DNA from: Mycobacterium bourgelatii
Lineage (GTDB): Bacteria > Actinomycetota > Actinomycetes > Mycobacteriales > Mycobacteriaceae
Length of the DNA stretch: 64,000 nt
NCBI RefSeq assembly: GCF_010723575.1
Contig: NZ_BLKZ01000001.1
Coordinates: forward strand, 3,472,001 to 3,536,000
Direction: 5' to 3'
The position numbers and the translations under genes were made by a program. Below are positions 1-8,567 of the stretch, one piece after another. Every line of letters starts with the position of its first letter. Within the stretch, counting starts at the first letter, position 1. Under the pieces are notes generated by a model. The model was given only the letters and a program-made list of their open reading frames with translations. It had not been told where the DNA came from and did no database searches.

Positions 1-3000
1 CGTAGGCCTGCGTCATCACCCCGGCGAACACGCCGGTGGCGCTGCCCCGCAACTTGCCCGGGTCGATTCCCGCGCGCTCCAACGCTTCCCAGGACAGTTC
101 GAGGAACATACGCTGCTGCGGGTCCATTGCCAGCGCCTCACTCGGCGCAACCCCGAAGAACGCGGCGTCGAAGTCGGCAACCCCGTCGACGAAGCCGCCG
201 GTGCGGGTGTAGCAGGTGCCCGCGACGTCGGGATCCGGGTTGTACAGGCTTGCCAAGTTCCAGCCGCGGTCGTTCGGGAACTCCGAGAGCACGTCGCGGC
301 CGGAAACCAGCATGTCCCACAGGTCTTCTGGAGACTCGACACCACCCGGGTAGCGGCACGACATGCCCACGATCGCGATGGGGTCGTCGCCAGTCGCGCG
401 AACCGCCGGGGTGGGCTTGATCTCTTGTGGGACCCCGGCAAGCTCGGTGCGGATGTAGGTCGCCAGTCCGCTCGGCGTCGGGTAGTCGAAGATGAGGGTC
501 GGCGAAAGGGAAAGGCCGGTCGCGGATTTGAGCCGGTTGCGCATCTCGACCGCGGTCAGCGAGTCGAATCCCAAGTCCTGGAAGGCCTTGTCGGGGTCGA
601 TGGCTTCGGGCGTGACATTGCCCAACACGGTCGCGATGTGGGACCGGACCAAATCCAGCAGGACGGCGTGTTGTTCGGCCTCGGGCAGGCCGTGCAGGCG
701 GTGCGCCAGTGCCGATTTTGACTTCGCCGCGGCCAACGAGTCGTCGACCTGCCGACGAATCGGCGTGTTGATGAGGTCACCGAACATCGGCGGCACCGCG
801 ACCGCGTGGGCACGCAGCGCAGGCAGGTCGATGCGGGCGGGCACCAAGAATGGCTCGTCGACGATCAACGCCGTATCGAACAGCTCCAGCGCGTCCTCTG
901 ACGACAACGCCAGGATGCCGTCGCGGGCCAGCCGGGCGCGGTCGGCGGCATCCATTCCGCCCGTCATCGCGCTGGCCTGTTCCCACAGACCCCAGCCCAG
1001 CGACATGGCCGGCAGGCGATGGGCCCGGCGGTGCGCGGCCAGCGCGTCCAGGAAGCAGTTGGCCGCCGCGTAGTTGCCCTGACCCGACGAGCCCACCAGC
1101 CCCGCCATGGACGAAAACAGCACGAACGCAGACAGATTCATCTCACGAGTGAGCTCGTGCAGGTTCCACGCGGCATCGACCTTGGCGCGCAGCACCGAAT
1201 CGATGCGTTCCGGCGTCAGGGACGAGATCACGGCGTCGTCGAGCACACCGGCGGCATGGATCACCGCAGTCAGCGGGTGTTGTGCGGGGATGTCTTCGAT
1301 CACCTGGGCCAGCGCCGCACGATCGGCCGCATCACACGCGACGACCTGCACCTGCGCGCCGGCCGCGGCCAGCTCGGCCACCAACTCCGCGGCTTCCGGT
1401 GCGTCCGGGCCGCGTCGGCTCAGCAACACCAGGTGACGTGCCCCGTGCCGAGTCACCACGTGACGCGCCAGTGCCGAACCCGCCATTCCGGTACCACCGG
1501 TGATCAGGACGGTGCCGGTACCCAGTGCACCACCTGGGCCAAAAGGCACAGTCATGACGACCTTGCCGATGTGGCGGGCCTGACTCAGGTAGCGCAGCGC
1601 CGCCGGTGCCCGCCGCACATCGAATGTCGTGACCGGCAATGGGCGCAGCACGCCGGTGTCGAAGAGTTGGGCGAGCTCGAGCATCCATTGGTGCATGCGC
1701 GGGCGGCCCGGCTCGAACAGGTCGAAGGCGCGATAGCGCACACCCGGGTATTCCTCGGCGATCGCGCCGGGGTCACGGATGTCGGTCTTGCCCATCTCCA
1801 GGAAGATCCCGCCTGGGGCGACCAATCGCAGTGATGCGTCGACGAATTCGCCGGCCAGCGAGTCGAGCACCACATCCATGCCTCGCCCGCCGGTGGCCGC
1901 GCGGAACTTGTCCTCGAAGGCCAGGCTGCGCGAATCGGAGATGTGGTCGTCGTCAAAGCCCATGGCGCGCAGGGTGTCCCACTTGCCCTTGCTGGCCGTG
2001 ACGTACATGTCCAAGCCCAGGTGACGGCCCAGCTGCACGGCCGCCATGCCGACACCACCCGCGGCGGCGTGGATCAACACCCGCTGCCCCGGCCTGACCT
2101 CGGCCAGGTGCACGAAGGCCATGTACGCGGTGGTGAAAACGGCTGAGATGGCGGCGGCTTCGGCGTATGACCAGTCCGCGGGCATGGGCAGCAGCAGTCG
2201 CGTGTCACCGGGGACCAGGGTGCCGCTGCCGTCGGGGAAGAACCCGTACACCGAGTCGCCTACCGCGAATTCGGTGACGCCCGGGCCCACCTCGACGACC
2301 ACGCCGGCGCCTTCGCCGCCGAGCAGCGCCTCGTGGGTGAACATGCCCAGCGTGATCATGATGTCGCGGAAGTTGGCCGCGATGGCGCGCAGCGCCACCC
2401 GGACCTGGCCCGGCTCCAACGGAGCGTCGGCGTTGGGAACCGGCTCCAACTGCAGATTTTCGAAGGTGCCTGCGCTACTGAGCCCTAACCGCCACGGGCC
2501 CTCACTGGGTGGCACCAGCAGACCGTCGATCGCGCGGCTCCCGTGCACCCGTGCGGTGTATGCCTGCCCCGCACGCAGCAATACCTGTGGCTCGCCGCAG
2601 GACAGTGCCGTCGATACCGCCGAATCATCAAGTGGCGCATCGGAATCCACCAGAACGAACCGACCGGGATGCTCCGTCTGCGCTGAGCGCACCAGCCCCC
2701 ACACCGCTGCGCCCGCCAAGTCGGTGACGTCCTCACCGGGCAGCGCCACCGCGCCGCGGGTCGCAACCACCAACACGCCGGAGTCGTGATCGGTCAGCCA
2801 GGACTGCACGGCGGCCAACGCCCGGTGGGTGCGCTGATAGGCGCCCGTGACCGGATCGTCCTCGGCAACAACGGATTCGAAGATATCGTACGAGGGAGCC
2901 TCGTCGGAGGATTTGCCGGACACCGAGGCCGGCGACCAGACCAGCTCGAACAGCCGGTCGGGACCGGCGCCGGAAACCGCGGCACGCAGCTGCTGCTCGC

Positions 3001-6000
3001 TCAGCGGGCGGGCGACCATCGCCTCGACCGACAGCACCGGCAACCCGAGACCGTCGGCCAGCTCGATCGACACCGCCGACGGCCCGGCCGGCGCTATCCG
3101 CACCCGTACCGCCGATGCGCCCGCGGCGTGCAACGACACACCCTGCCAGGCGAACGGTAAGACCAGCTCGGCGTCCGGGTTGGCGATGACGGCGGCGTGC
3201 AACGCGGCGTCCAGGAGCGCGGGATGCACGCCGAAACCGGTGACGCTGCCGGCCGCCTCGGGCAGCCGTACCTCGGCGAACATCTCGTCGCCGCGGGCCC
3301 ACACCGCGGTCAATCCGCGGAACGCCGGGCCGTAGCCGTACCCGCGCGCGGCCAACCGGTCATAGCCGTCGGCAATGTCGACAGCGGCCGCGCCGGCGGG
3401 CGGCCACACCGACAGGTCCGCGCCGGGCTCGATCGTCCCCGACCGCAGCATCCCCTCGGCGTGGCACACCCACACCGCACCCGCACCGGCCTCGGCGCGG
3501 GAATACACAGACACGCTGCGCTGGCCCGACTCCGTGGCAGCACCGACAACCACTTGCAGCGCAACCGCATTCGTCTCAGAGATGAGCAACGGCGTGCGCA
3601 GGGTCAGTTCGTCGACCACCGAGCAGCCGACCTCGTCACCGGCCCGGACCGCGAGTTCGACAAAGCCCGCGCCGGGGAACACCACCGTGCCGGACACCGC
3701 GTGATCGGCCAGCCACCCCTGAACGTTGGGGGCCAGGCGGCCGGTCAATACCACCCCACCCGAGGCCGGCAACTCGACCACCGCGTGCAGCAGCGGGTGC
3801 TCACTGGTACCAAGCCCCAACCCGTGTGCGTCGGCCGCGATACCTTCACCCGCGAGCCAGAACCGCCGCCGGTCAAAGGCATACGTGGGCAACTCGACCA
3901 GGCGTGCGCCATCCAACAGGCCGCGCCAGTTCACCGCGACGCCGGCGACGAAGGCCGTCGCGGCCGACGACAGGAACCGCTGCAGTCCCCCGTCCTCGCG
4001 GCCCAGCGTCGGAACGACTACCGCTGCGGGGGCGGCGTTCCCATCGCTGGCCAAGCAGTCATTGACGGTGTCTTCGACGCCGGCGATCAACGCCGGGTGT
4101 GGGCTGGACTCGATGAAGGTGCGGTAGCCGTGCTCGCACGCGCTGCGCACCGCCCGGTCCAGCTCGACGGTCTGGCGGATGTTGCGGTACCAGTACTCGG
4201 CATCCAAACCGGCTGTGTCCAAACGGTTTCCGGTTACCGTGGAGAAGAACGCGGTCCGAGATGACTGGGGCTCGATGTCGGCCAGCGCGTCGATGAGCTC
4301 GGCGCCGATCGCCTCGACCTCCGGCGAGTGCGACGCGTAGTCGACCTCGATCCGACGGGTGCGCAGTTGCTTGTCCGTGCAGACCTCGATCAGTTCGTCG
4401 AGCGCCGCAACCTCGCCGGACACCACGACGGCCGCGCGGCCGTTGACCGCGGCGATGCCGATCCGAGTTCCGAAGGGCGCCAACAACTCTTGCGCCTGCT
4501 CGGCGCTGCAGGCGATCGACACCATGCCGCCCGGCCCGGCCAGGCCGGTGAGCAACTTGCTACGCAGCGTGACCACCTTCGCGGCGTCCCGCAGGGACAG
4601 CGCTCCGGCCACATAGGCCGCGGCGATTTCGCCCTGGGAATGGCCGATCACCGCATCGGGGCGCACCCCCACCGACTTCCACAACTCGGCCAGCGACACC
4701 ATCACCGCGAACAACACCGGTTGCACCACGTCCACGCGGTCCAGTCCCGGCGCACCGGGTGCACCGCGCAGCACGTCGATCAGTGACCAGTCGACGAACT
4801 CCGCAAAAGCCTCGGCGCACGCCTCGATGTGTTGAGCGAATACCGGTGCGGTGTCGAGCAATTCGACGCCCATGCCCATCCATTGCGAGCCCTGGCCGGG
4901 GAACACGAAGGCCGTCTTGCCGGCGGGCTGAGCCGAGCCACGGATCACACTGAAGACGTCGTCACCGGCCAGTTCGTCCAGCCCGGCCAGCAAACTGTCC
5001 CGATCGCCACCGACCACCACGGCCCGGTGCTCGAAGGCCGACCGCCCGCCCAGCGTCCACGCCACGTCAGCAACATCGAGTTCATGGGTGCGGAGATGCT
5101 CGGCCAGCCGAGCGGCCTGCGCCCGTAATGCGGTCGCCGACTTGGCCGACACCACCCACGGCACCGCCGGAAGCGTCGGACCGGATTCACGCGGCTGCTG
5201 CGCGGTGGCGTTTGCCGCGTCGACGGCTTCCACGATGACGTGGGCATTGGTGCCGCTGATCCCGAACGACGAGACCCCGGCGCGACGGGCGCGACCGTTC
5301 GCCGGCCAGGGCTGCGGCTCGGTAAGCAGCGACACCGCCCCCGCCGACCAGTCCACATGGGGGCTGGGCTGGTCGACGTGCAACGTCGGCGGCAACACCT
5401 CGTGGCGCATGGCCTGCACCATTTTGATCACGCCCGCCACCCCCGCGGCGGCCTGCGTGTGGCCCATGTTGGACTTCACCGAACCCAGCCAGAGCGGTTC
5501 CGACCGGCCCTGTCCGTAGGTCGCGAGCAGCGCCTGAGCCTCGATCGGGTCGCCCAACGTCGTGCCGGTGCCGTGGCCCTCGACCACGTCGACGTCCGCC
5601 GTCGACAGGCCGGCGTTATCCAGCGCGGCGCGCACGACCCGTTGCTGCGACGGCCCGTTGGGAGCGGTCAGGCCGTTGGAGGCGCCGTCCTGGTTGACCG
5701 CAGAACCCCGCACCACCGCCAGCACCGGATGCCCCAGCCGCTGCGCATCCGAAAGCCGCTCGACGACCAGAATGGCGCCGCCCTCGGACCAGCCGACGCC
5801 GTCGGCCGCCCCGGCGTAGGCCTTGCAGCGCCCGTCCGGCGCCAACCCGCGGTGCCGGCTGAACTCGACGAAGACGGTTGGCGTCGCGTTGACGGTCGCG
5901 CCGCCGGCCAGGGCCAGGTCGCATTCGCCCGTTCGCAGCGACTGCACGGCCATGTGCAACGCCACCAGCGACGACGAGCACGCCGTGTCCACCGACACCG

Positions 6001-6586
6001 CCGGGCCTTCCAGCCCGAGCACATAGGACACCCGGCCGGACGCGACGCTGGAGGTCATGCCGGTCAGCCGGTAGCCCTCGATCTCCTCGGCCAACATGCC
6101 GTAGCCCTGGACAATAAGGCCAGCAAACACACCGGTGGCACTGCCCCGAAGTCCGGTCGGATCGATTCCCGCCCGCTCCAGCGCCTCCCAGGACAGCTCC
6201 AGCAACATCCGGTGCTGAGGATCCATGGCCAGCGCCTCACTGGGCGCGATACCGAAGAACGCCGGATCGAAATCGGCGACACCGTCGACGAAACCGCCGG
6301 TGCGGGCGTAGGTCTTGTGGCGAGCGTCGGGGTCGGGATCGAACAGGCCGGCCAGATCCCAGCCTCGGTCGGTGGGAAAATCGGAGATGACGTCGCGACC
6401 CTCGGCGACCATCTGCCACAACGCCTCAGGCGAGTCGACCCCGCCCGGGAAACGGCACGACATGCCCACGATGGCGATGGGCTCGCTGGAGCGCTCCAAC
6501 AACGCACGGTTGGTGCGTTTCAGGCGTTCAACCTGGACCAGCGCTTTTCGCAACGCTTCGGTTGCATGCTGGAGTTGGTCAACCAT
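1..6586 (-). CDS. pks12: Modular type I polyketide synthase, Pks12-like (3' end outside window)
   Basis: At least 2,195 residues read through to the left edge. Approximate domain order: an N-terminal docking coiled coil (1-32); ketosynthase (35-460, active Cys in DTACSSS near 202); acyltransferase (FPGQGSQ near 562, GHSQGE near 646, YASH near 752, typical of methylmalonyl-CoA selection); dehydratase (His in DHAVSGTVVFPG near 965); enoylreductase (about 1380-1690, HAAAGGVG near 1515); ketoreductase (TGGTGMAG near 1700); ACP (DLGFDSL near 2008). A second ketosynthase starts near 2065 (DDPIAIVGMSCR). A fully reducing module followed by another ketosynthase is the layout of the two-module mycoketide synthase Pks12. 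The docking helix fits its known head-to-tail assembly. The ATG at 6586 has GAGGG upstream. Being followed by rbpA and ppm1 matches the Rv2048c neighbourhood. The rest of module 2 is not visible. Confidence 0.9.
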   Translation of the reverse strand, partial: MVDQLQHATEALRKALVQVERLKRTNRALLERSSEPIAIVGMSCRFPGGVDSPEALWQMVAEGRDVISDFPTDRGWDLAGLFDPDPDARHKTYARTGGFVDGVADFDPAFFGIAPSEALAMDPQHRMLLELSWEALERAGIDPTGLRGSATGVFAGLIVQGYGMLAEEIEGYRLTGMTSSVASGRVSYVLGLEGPAVSVDTACSSSLVALHMAVQSLRTGECDLALAGGATVNATPTVFVEFSRHRGLAPDGRCKAYAGAADGVGWSEGGAILVVERLSDAQRLGHPVLAVVRGSAVNQDGASNGLTAPNGPSQQRVVRAALDNAGLSTADVDVVEGHGTGTTLGDPIEAQALLATYGQGRSEPLWLGSVKSNMGHTQAAAGVAGVIKMVQAMRHEVLPPTLHVDQPSPHVDWSAGAVSLLTEPQPWPANGRARRAGVSSFGISGTNAHVIVEAVDAANATAQQPRESGPTLPAVPWVVSAKSATALRAQAARLAEHLRTHELDVADVAWTLGGRSAFEHRAVVVGGDRDSLLAGLDELAGDDVFSVIRGSAQPAGKTAFVFPGQGSQWMGMGVELLDTAPVFAQHIEACAEAFAEFVDWSLIDVLRGAPGAPGLDRVDVVQPVLFAVMVSLAELWKSVGVRPDAVIGHSQGEIAAAYVAGALSLRDAAKVVTLRSKLLTGLAGPGGMVSIACSAEQAQELLAPFGTRIGIAAVNGRAAVVVSGEVAALDELIEVCTDKQLRTRRIEVDYASHSPEVEAIGAELIDALADIEPQSSRTAFFSTVTGNRLDTAGLDAEYWYRNIRQTVELDRAVRSACEHGYRTFIESSPHPALIAGVEDTVNDCLASDGNAAPAAVVVPTLGREDGGLQRFLSSAATAFVAGVAVNWRGLLDGARLVELPTYAFDRRRFWLAGEGIAADAHGLGLGTSEHPLLHAVVELPASGGVVLTGRLAPNVQGWLADHAVSGTVVFPGAGFVELAVRAGDEVGCSVVDELTLRTPLLISETNAVALQVVVGAATESGQRSVSVYSRAEAGAGAVWVCHAEGMLRSGTIEPGADLSVWPPAGAAAVDIADGYDRLAARGYGYGPAFRGLTAVWARGDEMFAEVRLPEAAGSVTGFGVHPALLDAALHAAVIANPDAELVLPFAWQGVSLHAAGASAVRVRIAPAGPSAVSIELADGLGLPVLSVEAMVARPLSEQQLRAAVSGAGPDRLFELVWSPASVSGKSSDEAPSYDIFESVVAEDDPVTGAYQRTHRALAAVQSWLTDHDSGVLVVATRGAVALPGEDVTDLAGAAVWGLVRSAQTEHPGRFVLVDSDAPLDDSAVSTALSCGEPQVLLRAGQAYTARVHGSRAIDGLLVPPSEGPWRLGLSSAGTFENLQLEPVPNADAPLEPGQVRVALRAIAANFRDIMITLGMFTHEALLGGEGAGVVVEVGPGVTEFAVGDSVYGFFPDGSGTLVPGDTRLLLPMPADWSYAEAAAISAVFTTAYMAFVHLAEVRPGQRVLIHAAAGGVGMAAVQLGRHLGLDMYVTASKGKWDTLRAMGFDDDHISDSRSLAFEDKFRAATGGRGMDVVLDSLAGEFVDASLRLVAPGGIFLEMGKTDIRDPGAIAEEYPGVRYRAFDLFEPGRPRMHQWMLELAQLFDTGVLRPLPVTTFDVRRAPAALRYLSQARHIGKVVMTVPFGPGGALGTGTVLITGGTGMAGSALARHVVTRHGARHLVLLSRRGPDAPEAAELVAELAAAGAQVQVVACDAADRAALAQVIEDIPAQHPLTAVIHAAGVLDDAVISSLTPERIDSVLRAKVDAAWNLHELTREMNLSAFVLFSSMAGLVGSSGQGNYAAANCFLDALAAHRRAHRLPAMSLGWGLWEQASAMTGGMDAADRARLARDGILALSSEDALELFDTALIVDEPFLVPARIDLPALRAHAVAVPPMFGDLINTPIRRQVDDSLAAAKSKSALAHRLHGLPEAEQHAVLLDLVRSHIATVLGNVTPEAIDPDKAFQDLGFDSLTAVEMRNRLKSATGLSLSPTLIFDYPTPSGLATYIRTELAGVPQEIKPTPAVRATGDDPIAIVGMSCRYPGGVESPEDLWDMLVSGRDVLSEFPNDRGWNLASLYNPDPDVAGTCYTRTGGFVDGVADFDAAFFGVAPSEALAMDPQQRMFLELSWEALERAGIDPGKLRGSATGVFAGVMTQAY

Positions 6587-6780
6587 CACTAACCCTCGCC
6601 TACTTGGTCTTAGTCGTCTTCGACTGTCGGATGCGGCTGTCGCCGCGTCACCGACGCTGCTGCACGACACGACGTCGTTGTTAGGTCGACCAGCATCGTG
6701 CGCTCCGACCCAAGAAACTCGCTCGTGAGTATCGCCAACAACGGCAGGATTTCAAAACGTCCGATACTCCCAGCTGTACG

Positions 6781-6820
6781 AAAAACGGCAGGCCGTCCGT
6801 GCGCCCCCGCGTGGCCTGCC
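6781..6820 (-). terminator. Intrinsic terminator downstream of the zinc-ribbon gene
   Basis: On the minus strand, GGCAGGCC (6820-6813) pairs perfectly with GGCCTGCC (6794-6787) across an 18-base loop and is followed by GTTTTTCG. A GC-rich stem with a T tract is the classical rho-independent form, rather uncommon in mycobacteria. It lies about 40 bases after the stop codon at 6861 and would separate that gene from pks12. Confidence 0.8.
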
Positions 6821-6860
6821 ATCCATGGCGTGACTTTACCGTTGTAGCGGGCCTGGCGGG

Positions 6861-7232
6861 CTACACACCCACCCGTCGCCACCCGTCAGCGGCCCTGGCG
6901 GCCCGGATCAACTCCTCGCACAGTTCGCGCAGCTCGGCGGCCGCCGCACCTTCGTCGAGCGCCGTGGCGACGTCTTCGGCCGCACATCGCACCTGGTAGA
7001 CGCGGTCGGAGAGGTCGGCCGCCTCGTCGGCCGTCAGCACCACCGCGTCGACGGGCAGGGCCAGCGAGGCCCCGGCCTGCCCGCGGGTGATCATGGCTCG
7101 CTGCTCATACGCCCGCTGTCGACAGGACTGCCGGCAGTACTGGCGGCGACGGCCCATGCCCGCATCGGCGACGTCGCGTCCGCACCACCGGCAAGGCTGG
7201 GGCCTGGCTCGCTGACGTCGGGCGGCACTCAC
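6861..7232 (-). CDS. Small zinc-ribbon protein, Rv2049c-like
   Basis: About 123 residues from the GTG at 7232. Near the N-terminus a CRWCG pair and a later CRQSC pair, separated by a basic stretch (GMGRRRQYC), look like a four-Cys zinc-binding knuckle. The remainder is Ala/Glu-rich helix (EDVATALDEGAAAAELREL). It is divergent from rbpA and upstream of pks12, the position of the uncharacterised Rv2049c. An in-frame start at 7316 would add 28 residues without recognisable character and would cover the inverted repeat at 7269-7310, so I prefer the GTG. DNA or RNA binding is possible but not shown. Confidence 0.7.
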   Translation of the reverse strand: MSAARRQRARPQPCRWCGRDVADAGMGRRRQYCRQSCRQRAYEQRAMITRGQAGASLALPVDAVVLTADEAADLSDRVYQVRCAAEDVATALDEGAAAAELRELCEELIRAARAADGWRRVGV

Positions 7233-7268
7233 GGTGCAGACTTTAGTCCCGAGCGGCCGTCGATCCCG

Positions 7269-7310
7269 GCATCTTGCCGGTATTATTGACTGTCGCGTCG
7301 CGCAAGATGC
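7269..7310. repeat. Inverted repeat in the rbpA upstream region
   Basis: GCATCTTGC (7269-7277) and GCAAGATGC (7302-7310) are perfect 9-base arms with a 24-base spacer containing GGTATTATTGAC. It lies between the divergent zinc-ribbon gene and rbpA. It could be an operator or an RNA hairpin; the TATTAT in the spacer could be a -10 element, but I see no convincing -35. Confidence 0.55.
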
Positions 7311-7330
7311 GGCCACGGGAACTACGCAGA

Positions 7331-7354
7331 CCGCCTTAACGTTTGCTTAAGCGG
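7331..7354. repeat. Second inverted repeat upstream of rbpA
   Basis: CCGCCTTAA and TTAAGCGG form 8-base arms with one bulged C around CGTTTGC. It lies 58 bases before the rbpA start and downstream of the first repeat. Its role (operator or leader hairpin) is unknown. Confidence 0.4.
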
Positions 7355-7412
7355 TTAGAGAAATCGCATACGGGAGCATTGCAAGCTCACCGCACCCAAA
7401 GGAGCAGCGCCA

Positions 7413-7748
7413 ATGGCTGATCGTGTTCTTAGAGGCAGCCGGCTCGGAGCCGTGAGCTATGAGACGGATCGCAATCACGACCTGGCCCCGCGCCAGATCG
7501 CTCGGTACCGCACCGAGAACGGCGAGGAGTTCGAGGTTCCCTTCGCTGACGACGCCGAAATCCCCGGCACCTGGCTGTGCCGCAACGGCATGGAAGGCAC
7601 CCTGATCGAGGGCGACCTGCCCGAGCCGAAGAAGGTCAAGCCGCCGCGCACCCACTGGGACATGCTGCTGGAGCGGCGCTCAATCGAGGAGCTCGAGGAG
7701 CTGCTCAAGGAGCGGCTCGAGCTGATCAGGTCGCGTCGCCGCGGCTGA
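7413..7748 (+). CDS. rbpA: RNA polymerase-binding protein RbpA
   Basis: 111 residues, the usual RbpA length, starting MADRVLRGSRLGAVSYETD. The protein has an N-terminal tail, a central beta core (FEVPFADDAEIPGTWLCRNG), a basic linker (PEPKKVKPPRTHWDM) and a C-terminal helical sigma-interaction segment (ERRSIEELEELLKERL). RbpA binds RNA polymerase and group I/II sigma factors, stabilises the open promoter complex and is linked to stress and rifampicin tolerance in mycobacteria. The ATG has AAGGAG 7-8 bases upstream. It is monocistronic here and convergent with ppm1. Two inverted repeats lie in its upstream region. Confidence 0.97.
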   Translation: MADRVLRGSRLGAVSYETDRNHDLAPRQIARYRTENGEEFEVPFADDAEIPGTWLCRNGMEGTLIEGDLPEPKKVKPPRTHWDMLLERRSIEELEELLKERLELIRSRRRG

Positions 7749-7772
7749 TCGCCCCTATTCCCTGAGCGGGAG

Positions 7773-8567
7773 TTACGCGCGGTTGCCCGTCCGGGCAGCC
7801 CGCGCGCGGTCGCGTCTGCCCTCGAAACCCCACCGGGTGACCTTGACCAGGGCCTCGCGGATGTTGGACCCGCTCATCTTCGATACGCCGATCTCCCGCT
7901 CGGTGAAGGTGATGGGCACCTCGACCACGACGTAGCCGCTGTTCACCGTCCGCCAGGTCATCTCGATCTGGAAGCAATATCCCTTGGAGTCAACGCCGGA
8001 CAGGTCGATGGTTTCCAGCACCTCGCGACGGTAGGCGCGGTAGCCGGCGGTGATGTCGTGAACGCCGATCCCCAGCGCCAGCCGCGAATAGGTGTTGGCG
8101 GTCTTGGACAGCGCCAGCCGTCGCCACGGCCAGTTGCGCACCGTGCCGCCGTGTACATAGCGCGAGCCGATCGCCAGGTCGGCTCCGCTGTCGACGGCAT
8201 CGAGCAGGCGGTAAAGCTGCTCCGGCGCGTGACTGCCGTCCGCGTCCATCTCGACGAGCACCGAGTAGTCCCGGCTCAGTCCCCAGGCAAAACCTTCGAG
8301 GTACGCCGCGCCCAGACCGTTCTTGGCGGTCCGGTGCAGCACATGGGTGCGTCCGGCGTCGGCTTCCGCCAGCTCGTCGGCGAGCTTGCCGGTGCCGTCG
8401 GGGCTGTTGTCGTCGACCACCAGCACATGCACGTCGGGGCAAGCCTCCCTGACCCGGCGATGGATCAGCGGCAGGTTGTCGAGTTCGTTGTAGGTGGGGA
8501 TGATCACCAGGACGCGCTGGCTGGGACGATTTCCCCCGACCTGGGACGCAGGCTGGCCGGTGGTCAT
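7773..8567 (-). CDS. ppm1: Polyprenol monophosphomannose synthase (GT2 domain protein)
   Basis: 264 residues forming one GT-A glycosyltransferase family 2 domain: IIPTYNELDNL and VVDDNSPDGTG near the N-terminus, then the catalytic metal-binding MDADGSH. It transfers mannose from GDP-mannose to polyprenyl phosphate, giving the donor for lipomannan, lipoarabinomannan and protein mannosylation on the outer membrane face. No membrane anchor is visible in this chain. Its ATG overlaps the stop of the upstream acyltransferase gene (ATGA), so the two are translationally coupled. In M. tuberculosis they form one fused polypeptide (Rv2051c). The 3' end contains a strong hairpin (about 7776-7806) that may also terminate rbpA transcripts. 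Confidence 0.93.
   Translation of the reverse strand: MTTGQPASQVGGNRPSQRVLVIIPTYNELDNLPLIHRRVREACPDVHVLVVDDNSPDGTGKLADELAEADAGRTHVLHRTAKNGLGAAYLEGFAWGLSRDYSVLVEMDADGSHAPEQLYRLLDAVDSGADLAIGSRYVHGGTVRNWPWRRLALSKTANTYSRLALGIGVHDITAGYRAYRREVLETIDLSGVDSKGYCFQIEMTWRTVNSGYVVVEVPITFTEREIGVSKMSGSNIREALVKVTRWGFEGRRDRARAARTGNRA

Noticed and set aside
7776..7806. Strong GC hairpin downstream of rbpA as a terminator
   Set aside because: It lies within the last codons of ppm1 and has no T tract, so coding constraint may explain it. I mention it under ppm1 but do not list it as a terminator.
8564..8567. Frameshift as explanation for the split ppm1/lnt
   Set aside because: Both frames are complete and joined by a normal ATGA overlap. 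The Lnt tail before the stop is a plausible natural C-terminus.
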